Below, piece by piece: positions 36,203 through 44,745 of a DNA stretch of 64,000 bases. The stretch is from NCBI RefSeq assembly GCF_003290025.1, contig NZ_QNHG01000002.1:446941-510940 (forward strand), read 5' to 3'. Source of the DNA: Pseudogemmobacter bohemicus. GTDB lineage: Bacteria; Pseudomonadota; Alphaproteobacteria; Rhodobacterales; Rhodobacteraceae. Made by a program: the position numbers and the translations under genes. The stretch's first letter is position 1, and every line of letters begins with the position of its first letter. The notes under the pieces were generated by a model. That model was not told the DNA's origin, searched no databases, and worked only from the letters and a program-made list of their open reading frames with translations.

Positions 36203-36973
36203 ATGCCCCGCTTTTCCGCCAATCTCGGCTTTTTGTGGAAAGAGCTTGCACTGCCCGATGCCATCGCAGCCGCCGGGCGGGCCGGTTTTCAGGCGGTAGA
36301 GCTGCATTTTCCCTATGAGACCGACGCCGATCTGGTGCGCGATGCCTGTGCACGGGCCGGGGTTGAGCTTCTCGCGGTCAATACCGGGCTCGGGGACATC
36401 ACCGCGCAGGAGCGCGGCCTTGGTGCCGTCCCTGGCCGCGAGGCCGATTTCCAGACGCAGGCGGATCGCGCGCTTGCCTGGCTGCGCCGGGCCGGAGGGC
36501 GGATGCTGCATTGCATGGCGGGAAATGTCACCGCACCGCAGCGGCCAGAGGCCTTCAGCACCTTCCTGCGCAACCTGCGCCACCTTGCTGATCGCGCCGG
36601 CGACGTGACGCTGCTGCTTGAGGCACAGAATATCCGCGATGCGCCGCATTACTTCCTCAATTCAGTGGACCGCGCTGCCGAGTTGATCGAGGCGGTCGAC
36701 CGCCCGAATGTGCGGCTGATGTTCGACATCTATCATGTCGGCGTCCAGGACGGTGACGTGCTGACCAGGTTGCAACGGCTGCTGCCACTGACCGGCCATG
36801 TGCAGATCGCCGCTGTGCCGTCGCGCCATGAACCGGATGAAGGCGAGATTGCCTACTGCAACATCTTCCGCTCGCTTGATCAGATGGGTTATGCCGGCTG
36901 GATCGGCGCCGAGTATATCCCGCGTCAGGGCACCGATGCGGGCCTTGGCTGGCGCGGGGCGCTGACCGCATAG
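36203..36973 (+). CDS. hyi: Hydroxypyruvate isomerase-like TIM-barrel protein
   Basis: A 256-residue xylose isomerase-type TIM barrel. It starts MPRFSANLGFLWKELALPDAIAAA, as in Hyi, with FQAVELHFPYE, LLLEAQNIRDAPHYFLN (first metal Glu), MFDIYHVGVQDGD (Asp/His ligands), HVQIAAVPSRHEPDEGE and a C-terminal WIGAEYIPRQGT. Hyi interconverts hydroxypyruvate and tartronate semialdehyde. The GarR-like reductase at 33577 could then make glycerate. Related barrels act on 3-oxo-tetronates, so the exact substrate is open. AAGAGAG precedes the ATG. Confidence 0.82.
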   Translation: MPRFSANLGFLWKELALPDAIAAAGRAGFQAVELHFPYETDADLVRDACARAGVELLAVNTGLGDITAQERGLGAVPGREADFQTQADRALAWLRRAGGRMLHCMAGNVTAPQRPEAFSTFLRNLRHLADRAGDVTLLLEAQNIRDAPHYFLNSVDRAAELIEAVDRPNVRLMFDIYHVGVQDGDVLTRLQRLLPLTGHVQIAAVPSRHEPDEGEIAYCNIFRSLDQMGYAGWIGAEYIPRQGTDAGLGWRGALTA

Positions 36974-37053
36974 GCATCGCCTGGCCCGCCAGTCTCGTTG
37001 CGACAACGGGATGGCGGGACTATAATACTGTGGTTCGAAAGGTTGGGACGGGA

Positions 37054-37734
37054 ATGGCAGCGCCTCTGGAAAAGCACCGCACCATGCAGGATATCGTCTA
37101 TGGGGCGATAAAAGAACGCGTCCTGAATGCTGACTATCAGCCTGGACAGCGCCTGATGACGGCCGACCTCGCAAGCGAATTCGGCATGAGCCGGATGCCG
37201 GTGCGCGAGGCGTTGCAACGGCTTGAGGCCGCGACCGGCCTCGTGACGCTGATCCCGCATCGCGGCGCGGTCGTCAACGGGATTTCCGTCGGTGATCTGC
37301 GGGAGATTTTTGAGCTGCGTGCCGTGCTGGAAGGGCTGGCTGCACAAATGGCCATGCCCAATATGACGCCGGAACTGCTGTCGCAGATGAAGGAAACCAA
37401 TGCGCAGATCGGGCGCTGCAACATCGAGGATGATGAAGAGATCTTCGTCAGCCTGAACTATGAATTCCATCGCCCGATCTGGGAGTCCTGCAACGCTCCG
37501 CGGCTCAATTCGATCCTGCATACATTGTATGAGGCCAGCCGTGGCTACCGGTATAAGAGCATCAAAGTGCCGGGCCGCCTGACAAATGTTGTGCAAGAGC
37601 ATCAGGAAATTATTGATGCTTTCGAGAGAAACGATGTCGAGGGGATCGAGCGGACGGTTCGCGGCCACTACCGGCACACACTGAACAGTCTGCAAAATGG
37701 CCCGGGTAAGCCAACTGATGTGCCCACTCCGTAA
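37054..37734 (+). CDS. GntR-family regulator (FadR subfamily, FCD domain)
   Basis: A 226-residue regulator, last gene of the catabolic arm. The winged helix is at about residues 10-75 (YGAIKERVLNADYQPGQRL, LASEFGMSRMPVREALQRLEA). The all-helical FCD domain follows, with metal/ligand residues in NYEFHRPIWE, VVQEHQEIIDAF and VRGHYRHT. FadR-type regulators recognise short TNG...CNA palindromes, which fits the TTGGATACAA sites at 30335 and 32023. I use ATG 37054; GTG 37030 is an alternative adding eight residues. The ligand is presumably a gluconate-pathway metabolite. Confidence 0.88.
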   Translation: MAAPLEKHRTMQDIVYGAIKERVLNADYQPGQRLMTADLASEFGMSRMPVREALQRLEAATGLVTLIPHRGAVVNGISVGDLREIFELRAVLEGLAAQMAMPNMTPELLSQMKETNAQIGRCNIEDDEEIFVSLNYEFHRPIWESCNAPRLNSILHTLYEASRGYRYKSIKVPGRLTNVVQEHQEIIDAFERNDVEGIERTVRGHYRHTLNSLQNGPGKPTDVPTP

Positions 37735-38403
37735 TTCACCGATGAGAGGTGGCCCGGCTGAGCCAGCAACTGTGTTGATCGTCCGTGCCGAGACTGCCAC
37801 GGGATGCCTGTTTTGAGGGTAGCGATTGCGACAAGCCTGTGGGCGAACGCGATGGTGACCAGTTTGTGGGGCTTGCCTCATATCCTGAAGCCCTGCGCGA
37901 CAGGCTTCAGGACAGGATTATGACATGCCGCAGCAAGTGCGGCCTGGAACAGGACATGTCTGAGTGCGCGCCGATCTCCTGCGACTTCTCGCTTGCCTCG
38001 CATTGCATCGCTGTCATGGGGGAGGGGAGCAAGACCGGTCAGATGTATTCCTGTTCCGAGGCTCTGCGAACTGAATGCCGCAGCATATCGGGAATGACCC
38101 GCGGCTGAAGGTTATGGCTGCCTGCGCAGCCCGCACAATTGCGCAGCAGGCGGTCATAACCGGAGTCCAATGGGAGCAGCGTATGGCGCCGAAATGCCAA
38201 GAAAACATTGCTTCTTCCGCCGGGCGGGCTGCTGAAAAGGTATTTCAGGGCTGCGTTTCGGCGAATAAATTCCCGAAATCCGCGAAAATTACCAAGAAGA
38301 CCTACCTTTTTTGCGGCGAGCGGAAGCGGTATTTCCGCTTTAAAGCGCCACCATCAGCCTTCGTTCGACCTTTTCAGCAGCCTGCCAGGGTAATCCTCCC
38401 CGT
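37735..38403. other. Intergenic region with imperfect inverted repeat, no recognised gene
   Basis: About 670 bases. A Cys-rich plus frame (37785-38108) and an overlapping frame (38075-38407) have no clear ribosome sites and match no family I know. An imperfect inverted repeat at 38110-38161 has arms GGTTATGGCTGCCTGC and GCAGGCGGTCATAACC. A short CCCCG-TTTAA-CGGGG hairpin at 38398-38412 marks the edge of the IS3 relic. Confidence 0.45.
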
Positions 38404-39470
38404 TTAACGGGGCACAGAAATAGACTTCAGGCAGCCATCTTCAGTTGTCTCGAGCGGGTTTAATTCCGCCGATGCCCATGTTGGGGCCTCATTGTTGTAA
38501 GCCCATAGCCAGTCGGTTGCGATCTCCTGCGCCTCCTTGATGGTTTCAAAGATGGAGAGGTCCGGCCATTCATGCCGGAGCGAGCCATTGAAGGCGCCAT
38601 TGGTTCGAGCCCAATGGCGAGCCCTGTTGTATCGCTCGATGTAGGCGTTCTGCTGCGGCTTGCGGGGCTGGATGTGGTTCAGGGCGATGCCCTGCGTCGA
38701 CGCCCGGATCATCAACGTGGAGCGGATGTATTCCGGGCCGTCGCCAATGGTTGCCCCCGAACCAGTGGCGCAACCATTGGCAACTCCACCCTGATGGCCA
38801 GCGGCTTTCCGCCCACGCGATGTGGAGGAGGATCAGGAAACGGTCCGATGGACCGTTTTCCCGACGAATGTGAAGTCGATCTCGATGCCCAAGGCCCTCG
38901 CGGCTGAAGTCGCCCAGCACATTCAAAAGCCGGAACTGGCCAAAGCCGGAACTGGCGGCCATCGGCCAGACGGTCAGCCATGACGTCCATCGACCAGGCC
39001 GTGTTCGGCGCCTCTGGGACGCTGAGCTCTTCCGGTTTGTCACGCCTGATCCTTCGCCTGGGTTTGATCCGCAGGTTCAGCTCCAGGTCACAGCAGATCC
39101 GATGAACACGCTTGTGGTTCCTGGGCGTCCGTCATGGCCTTGAACCAGTGGCGGCTCATGCCTTCCACCCTGGACGTTGCGCATGTGTGAGGCAAGCATA
39201 GCCCAAAGCCCCAGGTCCGGTGCGCCGTTGTCAGACCCTACAAAAGGTCTTCTATGAACTCATTCCCGGCATTGCGCTTCGGGCTGTAGCGAAAGCAGGT
39301 CTCGCTCACACCAAAGGCCCGGCAAGCCAGCGCGATGCTGACCCCCTTCGTCGCCAAAGCCTTCCCGGCCTTCGCCAGTGGCCGCGAACCGATGGCGGCT
39401 CGCTGGCTCACCCGGAGTTCCCGCCTCCTGCGGCCAGAGTTGCGGGCCTTGCCCGCAAAATCGGCCACGG
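38404..39470 (-). pseudogene. IS3-family transposase relic (OrfB)
   Basis: Read in several minus frames, this stretch shows the order of an IS3 OrfB. VSIALACRAFGVSETCFRYSPK opens it (near 39300). TAWSMDFMADRLADGRQFRL-like sequence follows near 38990, with the first catalytic Asp region. PLAIRVELP gives the second block, and TQGIALNHIQPRKPQQNAYIERYN the third, with the catalytic Glu (near 38680). The IFETIKEAQEIATDWLWAYNNE C-terminus follows. At least four frame changes or stops interrupt it, and OrfA is absent. It abuts the SDR gene stop at 39480. Dead element. Confidence 0.82.
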
Positions 39471-39479
39471 GTCACAGGT

Positions 39480-40265
39480 TCAGGACATGATCAGCCCGCC
39501 ATCGACATTGATGGTCTGGCCGGTGATATAGGCGGCATCCTGAGAGGCCAGAAATGCGACCAGCGCCCCCACTTCGGCGGGGGTTCCGGCGCGGCCCATC
39601 GGGATGCCCTCGACCCATTCCGCCATCAGCTCGCCCGGGCCATATTCGCCCAGCATCCTGCCCCAGACGCGGTCGTTATAATCCCACATCTCGGTATGGA
39701 TGATGCCGGGGCAGATCGCGTTGGCGGTGATGCCTTCCCGCGCCAGTTCCTTTGCGAGGCTCTGTGTCAGCCCGACCACGCCGAATTTCGAGGCGGCATA
39801 ATGCGGCGTATAGATGAAACCCTGGCGTGCCTGGCCCGATGCTGTGTTGATCAGCCGGCCTTTGGTGCCACTGGCGCGGAAACGCTTCACCGCCTCCTGG
39901 CAGCAGAGGAAAACGCCCTTGGTGTTCACATCGAGGTTCAGATCCCATTCGCGCTCGGTCAGGTCTTCGACCTTCGCGATGGTGATCACACCCGCATTCT
40001 GGACCGAGACCGACAGCGTGCCGAGCCTGGCTTCCGCCTCGGCATAAGCCTCACGCACCGCCGCCGCATCGGTCACGTCGAGCGTCACACCAAGCGTCTT
40101 CGCACCGGTTTCAGCCGCAATCGCCGCCGCGATCTCCGGCGTATCGGCCTCAATCGCGGCTATGGCGACCTGCGCGCCTTCCTCGGCAAAGCGGGTGGCG
40201 ATGCCGCGCCCGATCCCCTTATTGCCGCCCGTCACGAATACGGTCTGCCCTGCGAAACGTTTCAT
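39480..40265 (-). CDS. Short-chain dehydrogenase/reductase (polyol locus, distal gene)
   Basis: A 261-residue classical SDR. Cofactor motif TGGNKGIGRGI (residues about 10-20), the acidic/AAIEAD region after strand 2, NAG at VQNAGV, catalytic Ser in NTASGQARQG, then YAASK (Tyr and Lys), and the C-terminal GQTINVDGGLIMS. It likely oxidises a polyol or sugar alcohol carbon to a ketose using NAD+. GGAGGAGAGACC precedes ATG 40265. It is the last gene of the minus-strand operon after the SorC regulator. A second SDR ends the opposite operon at 49072. Confidence 0.88.
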   Translation of the reverse strand: MKRFAGQTVFVTGGNKGIGRGIATRFAEEGAQVAIAAIEADTPEIAAAIAAETGAKTLGVTLDVTDAAAVREAYAEAEARLGTLSVSVQNAGVITIAKVEDLTEREWDLNLDVNTKGVFLCCQEAVKRFRASGTKGRLINTASGQARQGFIYTPHYAASKFGVVGLTQSLAKELAREGITANAICPGIIHTEMWDYNDRVWGRMLGEYGPGELMAEWVEGIPMGRAGTPAEVGALVAFLASQDAAYITGQTINVDGGLIMS

Positions 40266-40301
40266 GGTCTCTCCTCCATAAGTCGTGCAGGGCGCCACCT
40301 C

Positions 40302-41252
40302 TCAGGCGATCAGCCGCCCTGCGGTGAATTTATCCGTGACCAGCACGTCGATCAGCCCAAGCCGCAGCGCGCCGGCAATCGCCTCGGTCTTTTTCGCGCC
40401 GCCGGCCAGCGCCATCACGCGATCCGCGCGGCGCAGTTCTTCCAGAGAAATCCCGATGACCCGGTCATTCAGCGGCGTCTCCACCGGGCGGCCCTCGCGG
40501 TCATAAAAGCGGAAGGATATCTCGCCCACCGCCCCCGCCTCATCGAGCTGGGCCATTTCCTGCTTTGAGAACACGTTGCCCGAGCGCGCGAGGAACTCGG
40601 ACGGCTCGACAGCGCCGATCCCGACAATCGCCAGCGACAGCGCGCCAAACAGATCCATCGAGCCGCGCACCACCGGGTCCGACAGCATCACCAGTTTTGC
40701 CTCACGCGAAGAGGTGATCCCCTGCACCAGCAGCGGGCGCGGATCACCCCCGGTCAGCCGGGCAAGCCTTGCGATCAGCTGGCTGGCATCGGATTGCACC
40801 GAGGCATCACCCATGCCGCCGAGGATCTGCACCACATAGCGCGATTTTCCATTCCGGAACGGATGAACATTCTCAACCATGCGCAGGATGGTCTGGCTCC
40901 AGCTGGAGACGCCGATCACCTCGCCCGGTTGCAGCGTCACCTCAAGGAAATGGGCGGCCGCCTCGCCGATCCTGGCCATGATCGCGCCGTCGCGGTCTTC
41001 GCTGCAATCGACGACAATCGCCTCGGTCAGCCCGTAACGTTCGCGAAGCCCCTGTTCCAGTTCGGCAAATGTGCCGGCGGGGGGGATGACCGAGATGCGG
41101 ACGATATCCTCATCCGCCGCGCGTTTCACCATGCGGGACACGGTGGCCTGCGACATGCGCAGGCTCTCGGCGATCTCGGCCTGGCGTTTGCCTTCGATGT
41201 GATACATCTGCGCGACCCGTGCGATCAGCCTTAACTCGTTGATCCGTCCCAT
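40302..41252 (-). CDS. SorC-family sugar-binding transcriptional regulator
   Basis: A 316-residue regulator. The N-terminal helix-turn-helix is at about residues 10-50 (ARVAQMYHIEGKRQAEIAESL, SQATVSRMVKRAA). The C-terminal effector domain resembles sugar-phosphate isomerases of the SorC/DeoR class, with VIGVSSWSQTILRMVENV, GIGAVEPSEFL, GEISFRFYDREG and RVMALAGGAKKTEAIAGAL. The effector is expected to be a phosphorylated sugar, matching the FGGY kinase encoded just upstream. A perfect palindrome immediately before the gene suggests autoregulation. Confidence 0.92.
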   Translation of the reverse strand: MGRINELRLIARVAQMYHIEGKRQAEIAESLRMSQATVSRMVKRAADEDIVRISVIPPAGTFAELEQGLRERYGLTEAIVVDCSEDRDGAIMARIGEAAAHFLEVTLQPGEVIGVSSWSQTILRMVENVHPFRNGKSRYVVQILGGMGDASVQSDASQLIARLARLTGGDPRPLLVQGITSSREAKLVMLSDPVVRGSMDLFGALSLAIVGIGAVEPSEFLARSGNVFSKQEMAQLDEAGAVGEISFRFYDREGRPVETPLNDRVIGISLEELRRADRVMALAGGAKKTEAIAGALRLGLIDVLVTDKFTAGRLIA

Positions 41253-41264
41253 ATGGCCTCCATG

Positions 41265-41282
41265 GGTGAATATCTATTCACC
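41265..41282. promoter_or_regulatory. Operator palindrome before the SorC regulator gene
   Basis: GGTGAATA-TC-TATTCACC is a perfect inverted repeat (8-bp arms) 13 bases upstream of the SorC start and overlapping the FGGY kinase stop. Its TGAAT/ATTCA symmetry suits SorC/DeoR-type binding, so autoregulation is likely. Confidence 0.72.
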
Positions 41283-42743
41283 TGTAGCGGCGGGGGGCGA
41301 AACCGTCGAGCGGAAGATTGCGTCGCGCCAGGTGGCGAGGCGCTGGACCGCGTCGGAGGGCGCAGGGGTGATCAGGCGGGTCTGGCGCGGCAGCGCCTCG
41401 ATGGCGGAAAGATCGGTCCAGATCCCGAGGCTCAGCCCCGCGAGACAGGCCGCGCCAAGCGCCGAGGCCTCGGGCGCGTCGCATTGCGTCAGCGGGCGGT
41501 TCAGGATGTCGGCGACGCATTGCATGAGGAAGAGGTTGCCGCTCGGGCCGCCATCGACCGAGATGCTGCCCTGGGGTGTTGCGGCGCCTGCCGCCATGGC
41601 GGCAAAGACATCATGGACCTGGCAGGCCAGCGAATCGGTGACCGCCCGCGCCATCTGCGCCCGGCTGGTGCCGAATGTGATGCCGGAAAACAGCGCCCGT
41701 GCCTCGCTTTGCCAATGCGGCGCGCCAAGGCCGACAAAGGCCGGCACGAAACCGGGGCCACCGGGCTCCGCCGTTGCGGCAAGGTCGGTCAGGGCCTGAA
41801 CATCGGCGAGGCCCAGCATCTCCGCCATCCAGGGCAAGGACGCCGCCGAGACGAGGATATTGCCCTCGAACGCATAGGTGGGTCGCCCGTTCACCGCCCA
41901 GGCGATGGTGGTGGTGATGCCGGCGGGCGGCGGGCTGTGATGCGCAAGTGTCGCCATAACCGAGGAACCGGTGCCGAAGGTCACCTTGCCATCGCCGGGC
42001 CGGAAGGCGCGGTGGCTGAAGAGCGCGGCATGGCTGTCACCAATCGCCGCGCCGATGGGAGTGCCGTCTTTGATCCCCGCGACACCTTTCGTCACGCTAA
42101 AGCGCGAGGCGCTGTCCTGCACCTCTGGCAGCGCCTCTTTCGGCACGCCGAACAGCGCGCAAAGCTCATCGCTCCAGCGCATTTCCTTCAGGTCGAAAAG
42201 CTGGCTGCGGGCGGCGTTGGAGGCGTCGCAGGCATGGGTTGCACCATTGGTCAGGCAATGGATCAGCCAGGCGTCAACGGTACCAAGACGGAAGGCCTTT
42301 CCCGAAGGCACGCGGTCCACCAGCCAGCGCAGCTTTGGCCCCGGAAACATCGGGTCGAGCGGCAGGCCGGTCAGTTCCCGCACCCGATCGGCATGGCCTT
42401 CGGTGATCAGTCGGGTGCAATCGGGGTCAGTGCGGCGACATTGCCACGAGATCACCGGCCCGAGCGGCGCGCCGCTTGCCGCATCCCAGACCGTCACCGA
42501 TTCGCGCTGGTTCGAGATCGCGATTCCCGCGACCTCATGGCCGGGCGCAGTGGCGAGACAGGCGGCAATCGCCTCCTCAACCGAGGCCCAGATCCGCAGC
42601 GGATCCTGCTCGACCCAGCCGGGCTGCGGGTGCGAGATCCCGACCGGGGCAGAGCCGCGCGCGAGTACCTCGCCGGTTTCCGAGACGAGGATCGCCTTGG
42701 AATTGGTGGTGCCCTGGTCGATGGCGAGAATGGCGCGGGTCAT
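41274..42743 (-). CDS. FGGY-family carbohydrate kinase (glycerol/xylulose kinase type)
   Basis: A 489-residue kinase of the hexokinase/actin fold. Phosphate-binding AIDQGTTNSKAI is at residues 5-16, followed by QPGWVEQDP, the sugar-contact WQCRRTDP, GTVDAWLIHCLTNGA and VTFGTGSSVMA, then GLGAPHWQSEARALFSG and GPSGNLFLMQ, which stands for the adenosine motif. It should phosphorylate a ketose or polyol; the split transketolase beside it suggests a product such as a ketopentose or ketotetrose phosphate. Gene order is transketolase N, transketolase C, kinase, SorC, SDR. Gap to the transketolase C gene is 15 bases. Confidence 0.9.
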   Translation of the reverse strand: MTRAILAIDQGTTNSKAILVSETGEVLARGSAPVGISHPQPGWVEQDPLRIWASVEEAIAACLATAPGHEVAGIAISNQRESVTVWDAASGAPLGPVISWQCRRTDPDCTRLITEGHADRVRELTGLPLDPMFPGPKLRWLVDRVPSGKAFRLGTVDAWLIHCLTNGATHACDASNAARSQLFDLKEMRWSDELCALFGVPKEALPEVQDSASRFSVTKGVAGIKDGTPIGAAIGDSHAALFSHRAFRPGDGKVTFGTGSSVMATLAHHSPPPAGITTTIAWAVNGRPTYAFEGNILVSAASLPWMAEMLGLADVQALTDLAATAEPGGPGFVPAFVGLGAPHWQSEARALFSGITFGTSRAQMARAVTDSLACQVHDVFAAMAAGAATPQGSISVDGGPSGNLFLMQCVADILNRPLTQCDAPEASALGAACLAGLSLGIWTDLSAIEALPRQTRLITPAPSDAVQRLATWRDAIFRSTVSPPAATGE

Positions 42744-42758
42744 ATCCGGTCCTGGTGG

Positions 42759-43721
42759 TCAGCGGGTCTTGCGGGCGATCAGGGCGCGGGCAGCCTCGGC
42801 TACGCCGGCAGGCGACATGCCGAAATCGTCCAGCAGCGCCTCGGCCGAGGCGGTATGGGCGAAGACGCCCGGCACGCCGAGGATCTTCATCGGCACCGGC
42901 GCCGCGTCAACCACCACTTCGGCGATGGCCGAGCCAAGCCCGCCATAGGTCGAATGCTCTTCGGCGGTCAGGATAGCGCCAGTCTCGGTCGCGGCGGCGA
43001 TCACCGCCTCGCGGTCGATGGGGCGCACGGTTGCCATGTTCAGCACCCGGGCCTGAATGCCCTCCGCCGCCAGCAGATCCGCGGCTTTCATCAGGCGATG
43101 CGTTACGGTGCCATTGGCGATCAGGGTCACGTCGCCGCCCTCACGCAAGAGGTTGGCGCGGCCCGGCACGAAGACATGGCCCGGGGCCAGCAGATCCGGC
43201 ACGCCGACCCGCGACAGCCGCAGGAAGACCGGGCCGGGATAAGTCGCCGCCCATTCCACCGCCGCCGCCGTCTCAATCGAATCACAGGGCGCGATCACCG
43301 GCAGGTTCGGCAGCACCCGGGTCCAGGCGAAATCCTCGATCGAGTGATGCGTCGGCCCAAGCTCGCCATAGGCCATGCCGGAAGAAATCCCGATCAGCTT
43401 CACATTGGCGTTTGAGTAGGAAATGTCGGCCTTGATCTGTTCCAGCGAGCGCCCGGTCAGGAAGCACGCCGCCGCACAGACGAATGGCAGCATGCCGCCA
43501 TTCGCCAGACCCGCACCGACGCCGACCATATTCTGCTCGGCAATGCCGACATTGATCAGGCGTTCGGGGAATTTCTTCTTGAACCCGTTCAGCTTTGACG
43601 AGCCGACCGAGTCGTTGCAAACCGCCACCACGCGGTCATTTTCTGCGCCGAGGCGTTCCAGCACTGCCACAAACGCATCGCGGCAGTCATGCAGTTTCAC
43701 AGGGGCTACCGCGTTCATCAC
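42759..43721 (-). CDS. Transketolase, C-terminal subunit
   Basis: A 320-residue protein equal to the pyrimidine-binding plus C-terminal domains of transketolase. Features include RLINVGIAEQNMVGVGAGLA, with the catalytic Glu that activates thiamine diphosphate, then YGELGPTHHSIEDFAWTRVLPNLPVIAPCD, and the C-terminal ILTAEEHSTYGGLGSAIAEVV. The partner N-terminal subunit gene overlaps its start by four bases. Split transketolases commonly accompany pentose, tetrose or apiose catabolic clusters. Confidence 0.92.
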   Translation of the reverse strand: MMNAVAPVKLHDCRDAFVAVLERLGAENDRVVAVCNDSVGSSKLNGFKKKFPERLINVGIAEQNMVGVGAGLANGGMLPFVCAAACFLTGRSLEQIKADISYSNANVKLIGISSGMAYGELGPTHHSIEDFAWTRVLPNLPVIAPCDSIETAAAVEWAATYPGPVFLRLSRVGVPDLLAPGHVFVPGRANLLREGGDVTLIANGTVTHRLMKAADLLAAEGIQARVLNMATVRPIDREAVIAAATETGAILTAEEHSTYGGLGSAIAEVVVDAAPVPMKILGVPGVFAHTASAEALLDDFGMSPAGVAEAARALIARKTR

Positions 43722-44527
43722 ACTTCCTCCGCCAGCTCTGCGAGCGCGATTTTATATTGTTCGGCATTGGGCACTTTATGGTGCCAGTCGACCGTATCCT
43801 GCATGAAGGAAATGCCCTGGCCCTTGTTCGTATGGGCAATGACGCAATGCGGGCGCGGCCCGCGATGTTCCAGTGCCGGCACGATTTCCGCCATGCTATG
43901 GCCGTCGATCTCGGTCACCTCCCAGCCAAACGCCTCCAGCTTGGGGCGGAAGGGCGCGAGATTGTTGGTCTCGGACAGCGAGGCGCCCTGTTGAAAGCGG
44001 TTATGGTCGATGATCAGCGTCAGATTGCTCAGCCCGAATTGCGCGGCGGAGGCGATGGCCTCCCAGTTGGAGCCCTCCTGCATCTCGCCATCGCCGGTCA
44101 TCACATAGGTATGGTAACCGGCCCCGGTCAGCTGTGCGGCCTTCGCGATGCCGACCGCGACCGGCAGACCATGGCCGAGCGGGCCGGTGCAGGTCTCAAC
44201 ACCCGGTACTTTATTGCTGTTTGGATGGCCGTTCAGGCGGGAATTCGGCTTCAGGAAGGTCGAAATCTCCTCCCAGGGCAGGAAACCGCGCTTCGCCAAA
44301 GTCACATAAAGCGCCAGAGCGACATGCCCCTTGGACAGGATGAAGCGGTCCCGCGACGCATCGCGCGGAAAGTCCGGGTTGACCTTCAGCACGCGGAAAT
44401 AAAGCGCGGTCAGCATGTCGATGGCGGACATTTCGCCGCCGATATGACCGGCGCCGGCCTCTACCACCGCCTGGAGGTCGCGCAGGCGGATCTGCCGGGC
44501 GATATGCTCGAGATCATTTGGCTGCAT
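43718..44527 (-). CDS. Transketolase, N-terminal (thiamine diphosphate-binding) subunit
   Basis: A 269-residue protein. GHIGGEMSAIDMLTALYF near residue 28, LSKGHVALALYVTLA, and the thiamine diphosphate motif GDGEMQEGSN (145-154) followed by LSNLTLIIDHNRFQ define the PP domain. Together with the C-terminal subunit it transfers two-carbon ketol units between sugar phosphates. The start at 44527 is preceded by GAGAGGAAAT; the frame upstream enters the operator region. It is the first gene of the minus-strand operon, facing the permease operon across a 218-base AT-rich control region. Confidence 0.92.
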   Translation of the reverse strand: MQPNDLEHIARQIRLRDLQAVVEAGAGHIGGEMSAIDMLTALYFRVLKVNPDFPRDASRDRFILSKGHVALALYVTLAKRGFLPWEEISTFLKPNSRLNGHPNSNKVPGVETCTGPLGHGLPVAVGIAKAAQLTGAGYHTYVMTGDGEMQEGSNWEAIASAAQFGLSNLTLIIDHNRFQQGASLSETNNLAPFRPKLEAFGWEVTEIDGHSMAEIVPALEHRGPRPHCVIAHTNKGQGISFMQDTVDWHHKVPNAEQYKIALAELAEEV

Positions 44528-44541
44528 GATTTCCTCTCGGT

Positions 44542-44553
44542 GCATAATTATAC
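44542..44553. promoter_or_regulatory. Operator-like site GCATAATTATAC before the transketolase operon
   Basis: Eleven of twelve bases match the perfect palindrome at 44693-44704. It lies 15 bases upstream of the transketolase N start, where bound protein would block transcription. Confidence 0.6.
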
Positions 44554-44674
44554 AGTACGATATATAATTGCAGCCCTTTGCCACAAGTCAAGCGGGAAAC
44601 TGCGCCATCACAAAGATCGGTGGCGCCGCAAGAGTCGAAATCCGTGGTTGACAGCAGGGGGCGCCTCTTGTTAC

Positions 44675-44704
44675 GCATTATATGCCGAGAGTGCATAATT
44701 ATGC
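44675..44704. promoter_or_regulatory. Tandem palindromes before the permease operon
   Basis: GCAT-TAT-ATGC (44675-44685) and the perfect 12-bp palindrome GCATAATTATGC (44693-44704) lie about 40-70 bases before ATG 44746. With the near-copy at 44542 they form a symmetric control region for both divergent operons. The cognate protein may be SorC or another regulator. Confidence 0.65.
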
Positions 44705-44745
44705 GATCTGGCAAAAAGATACGGTCTGGTGCGAGGGGAGGAACC

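Noticed and set aside
38110-38161. Inverted repeat GGTTATGGCTGCCTGC...GCAGGCGGTCATAACC as a possible transposon end pair or attachment site
   Set aside because: The arms are imperfect and only about 20 bases apart, nothing is enclosed, and no transposase or integrase is attached to it; recorded only as a structure.
37785-38407. Two overlapping plus-strand frames rich in Cys and Lys
   Set aside because: No credible ribosome site or family similarity; the second frame runs into an imperfect inverted repeat and the IS3 relic, so both are treated as chance frames.
41253-43415. 720-codon plus-strand open frame
   Set aside because: Antisense to the FGGY kinase and transketolase C genes, both of which have full family motifs.
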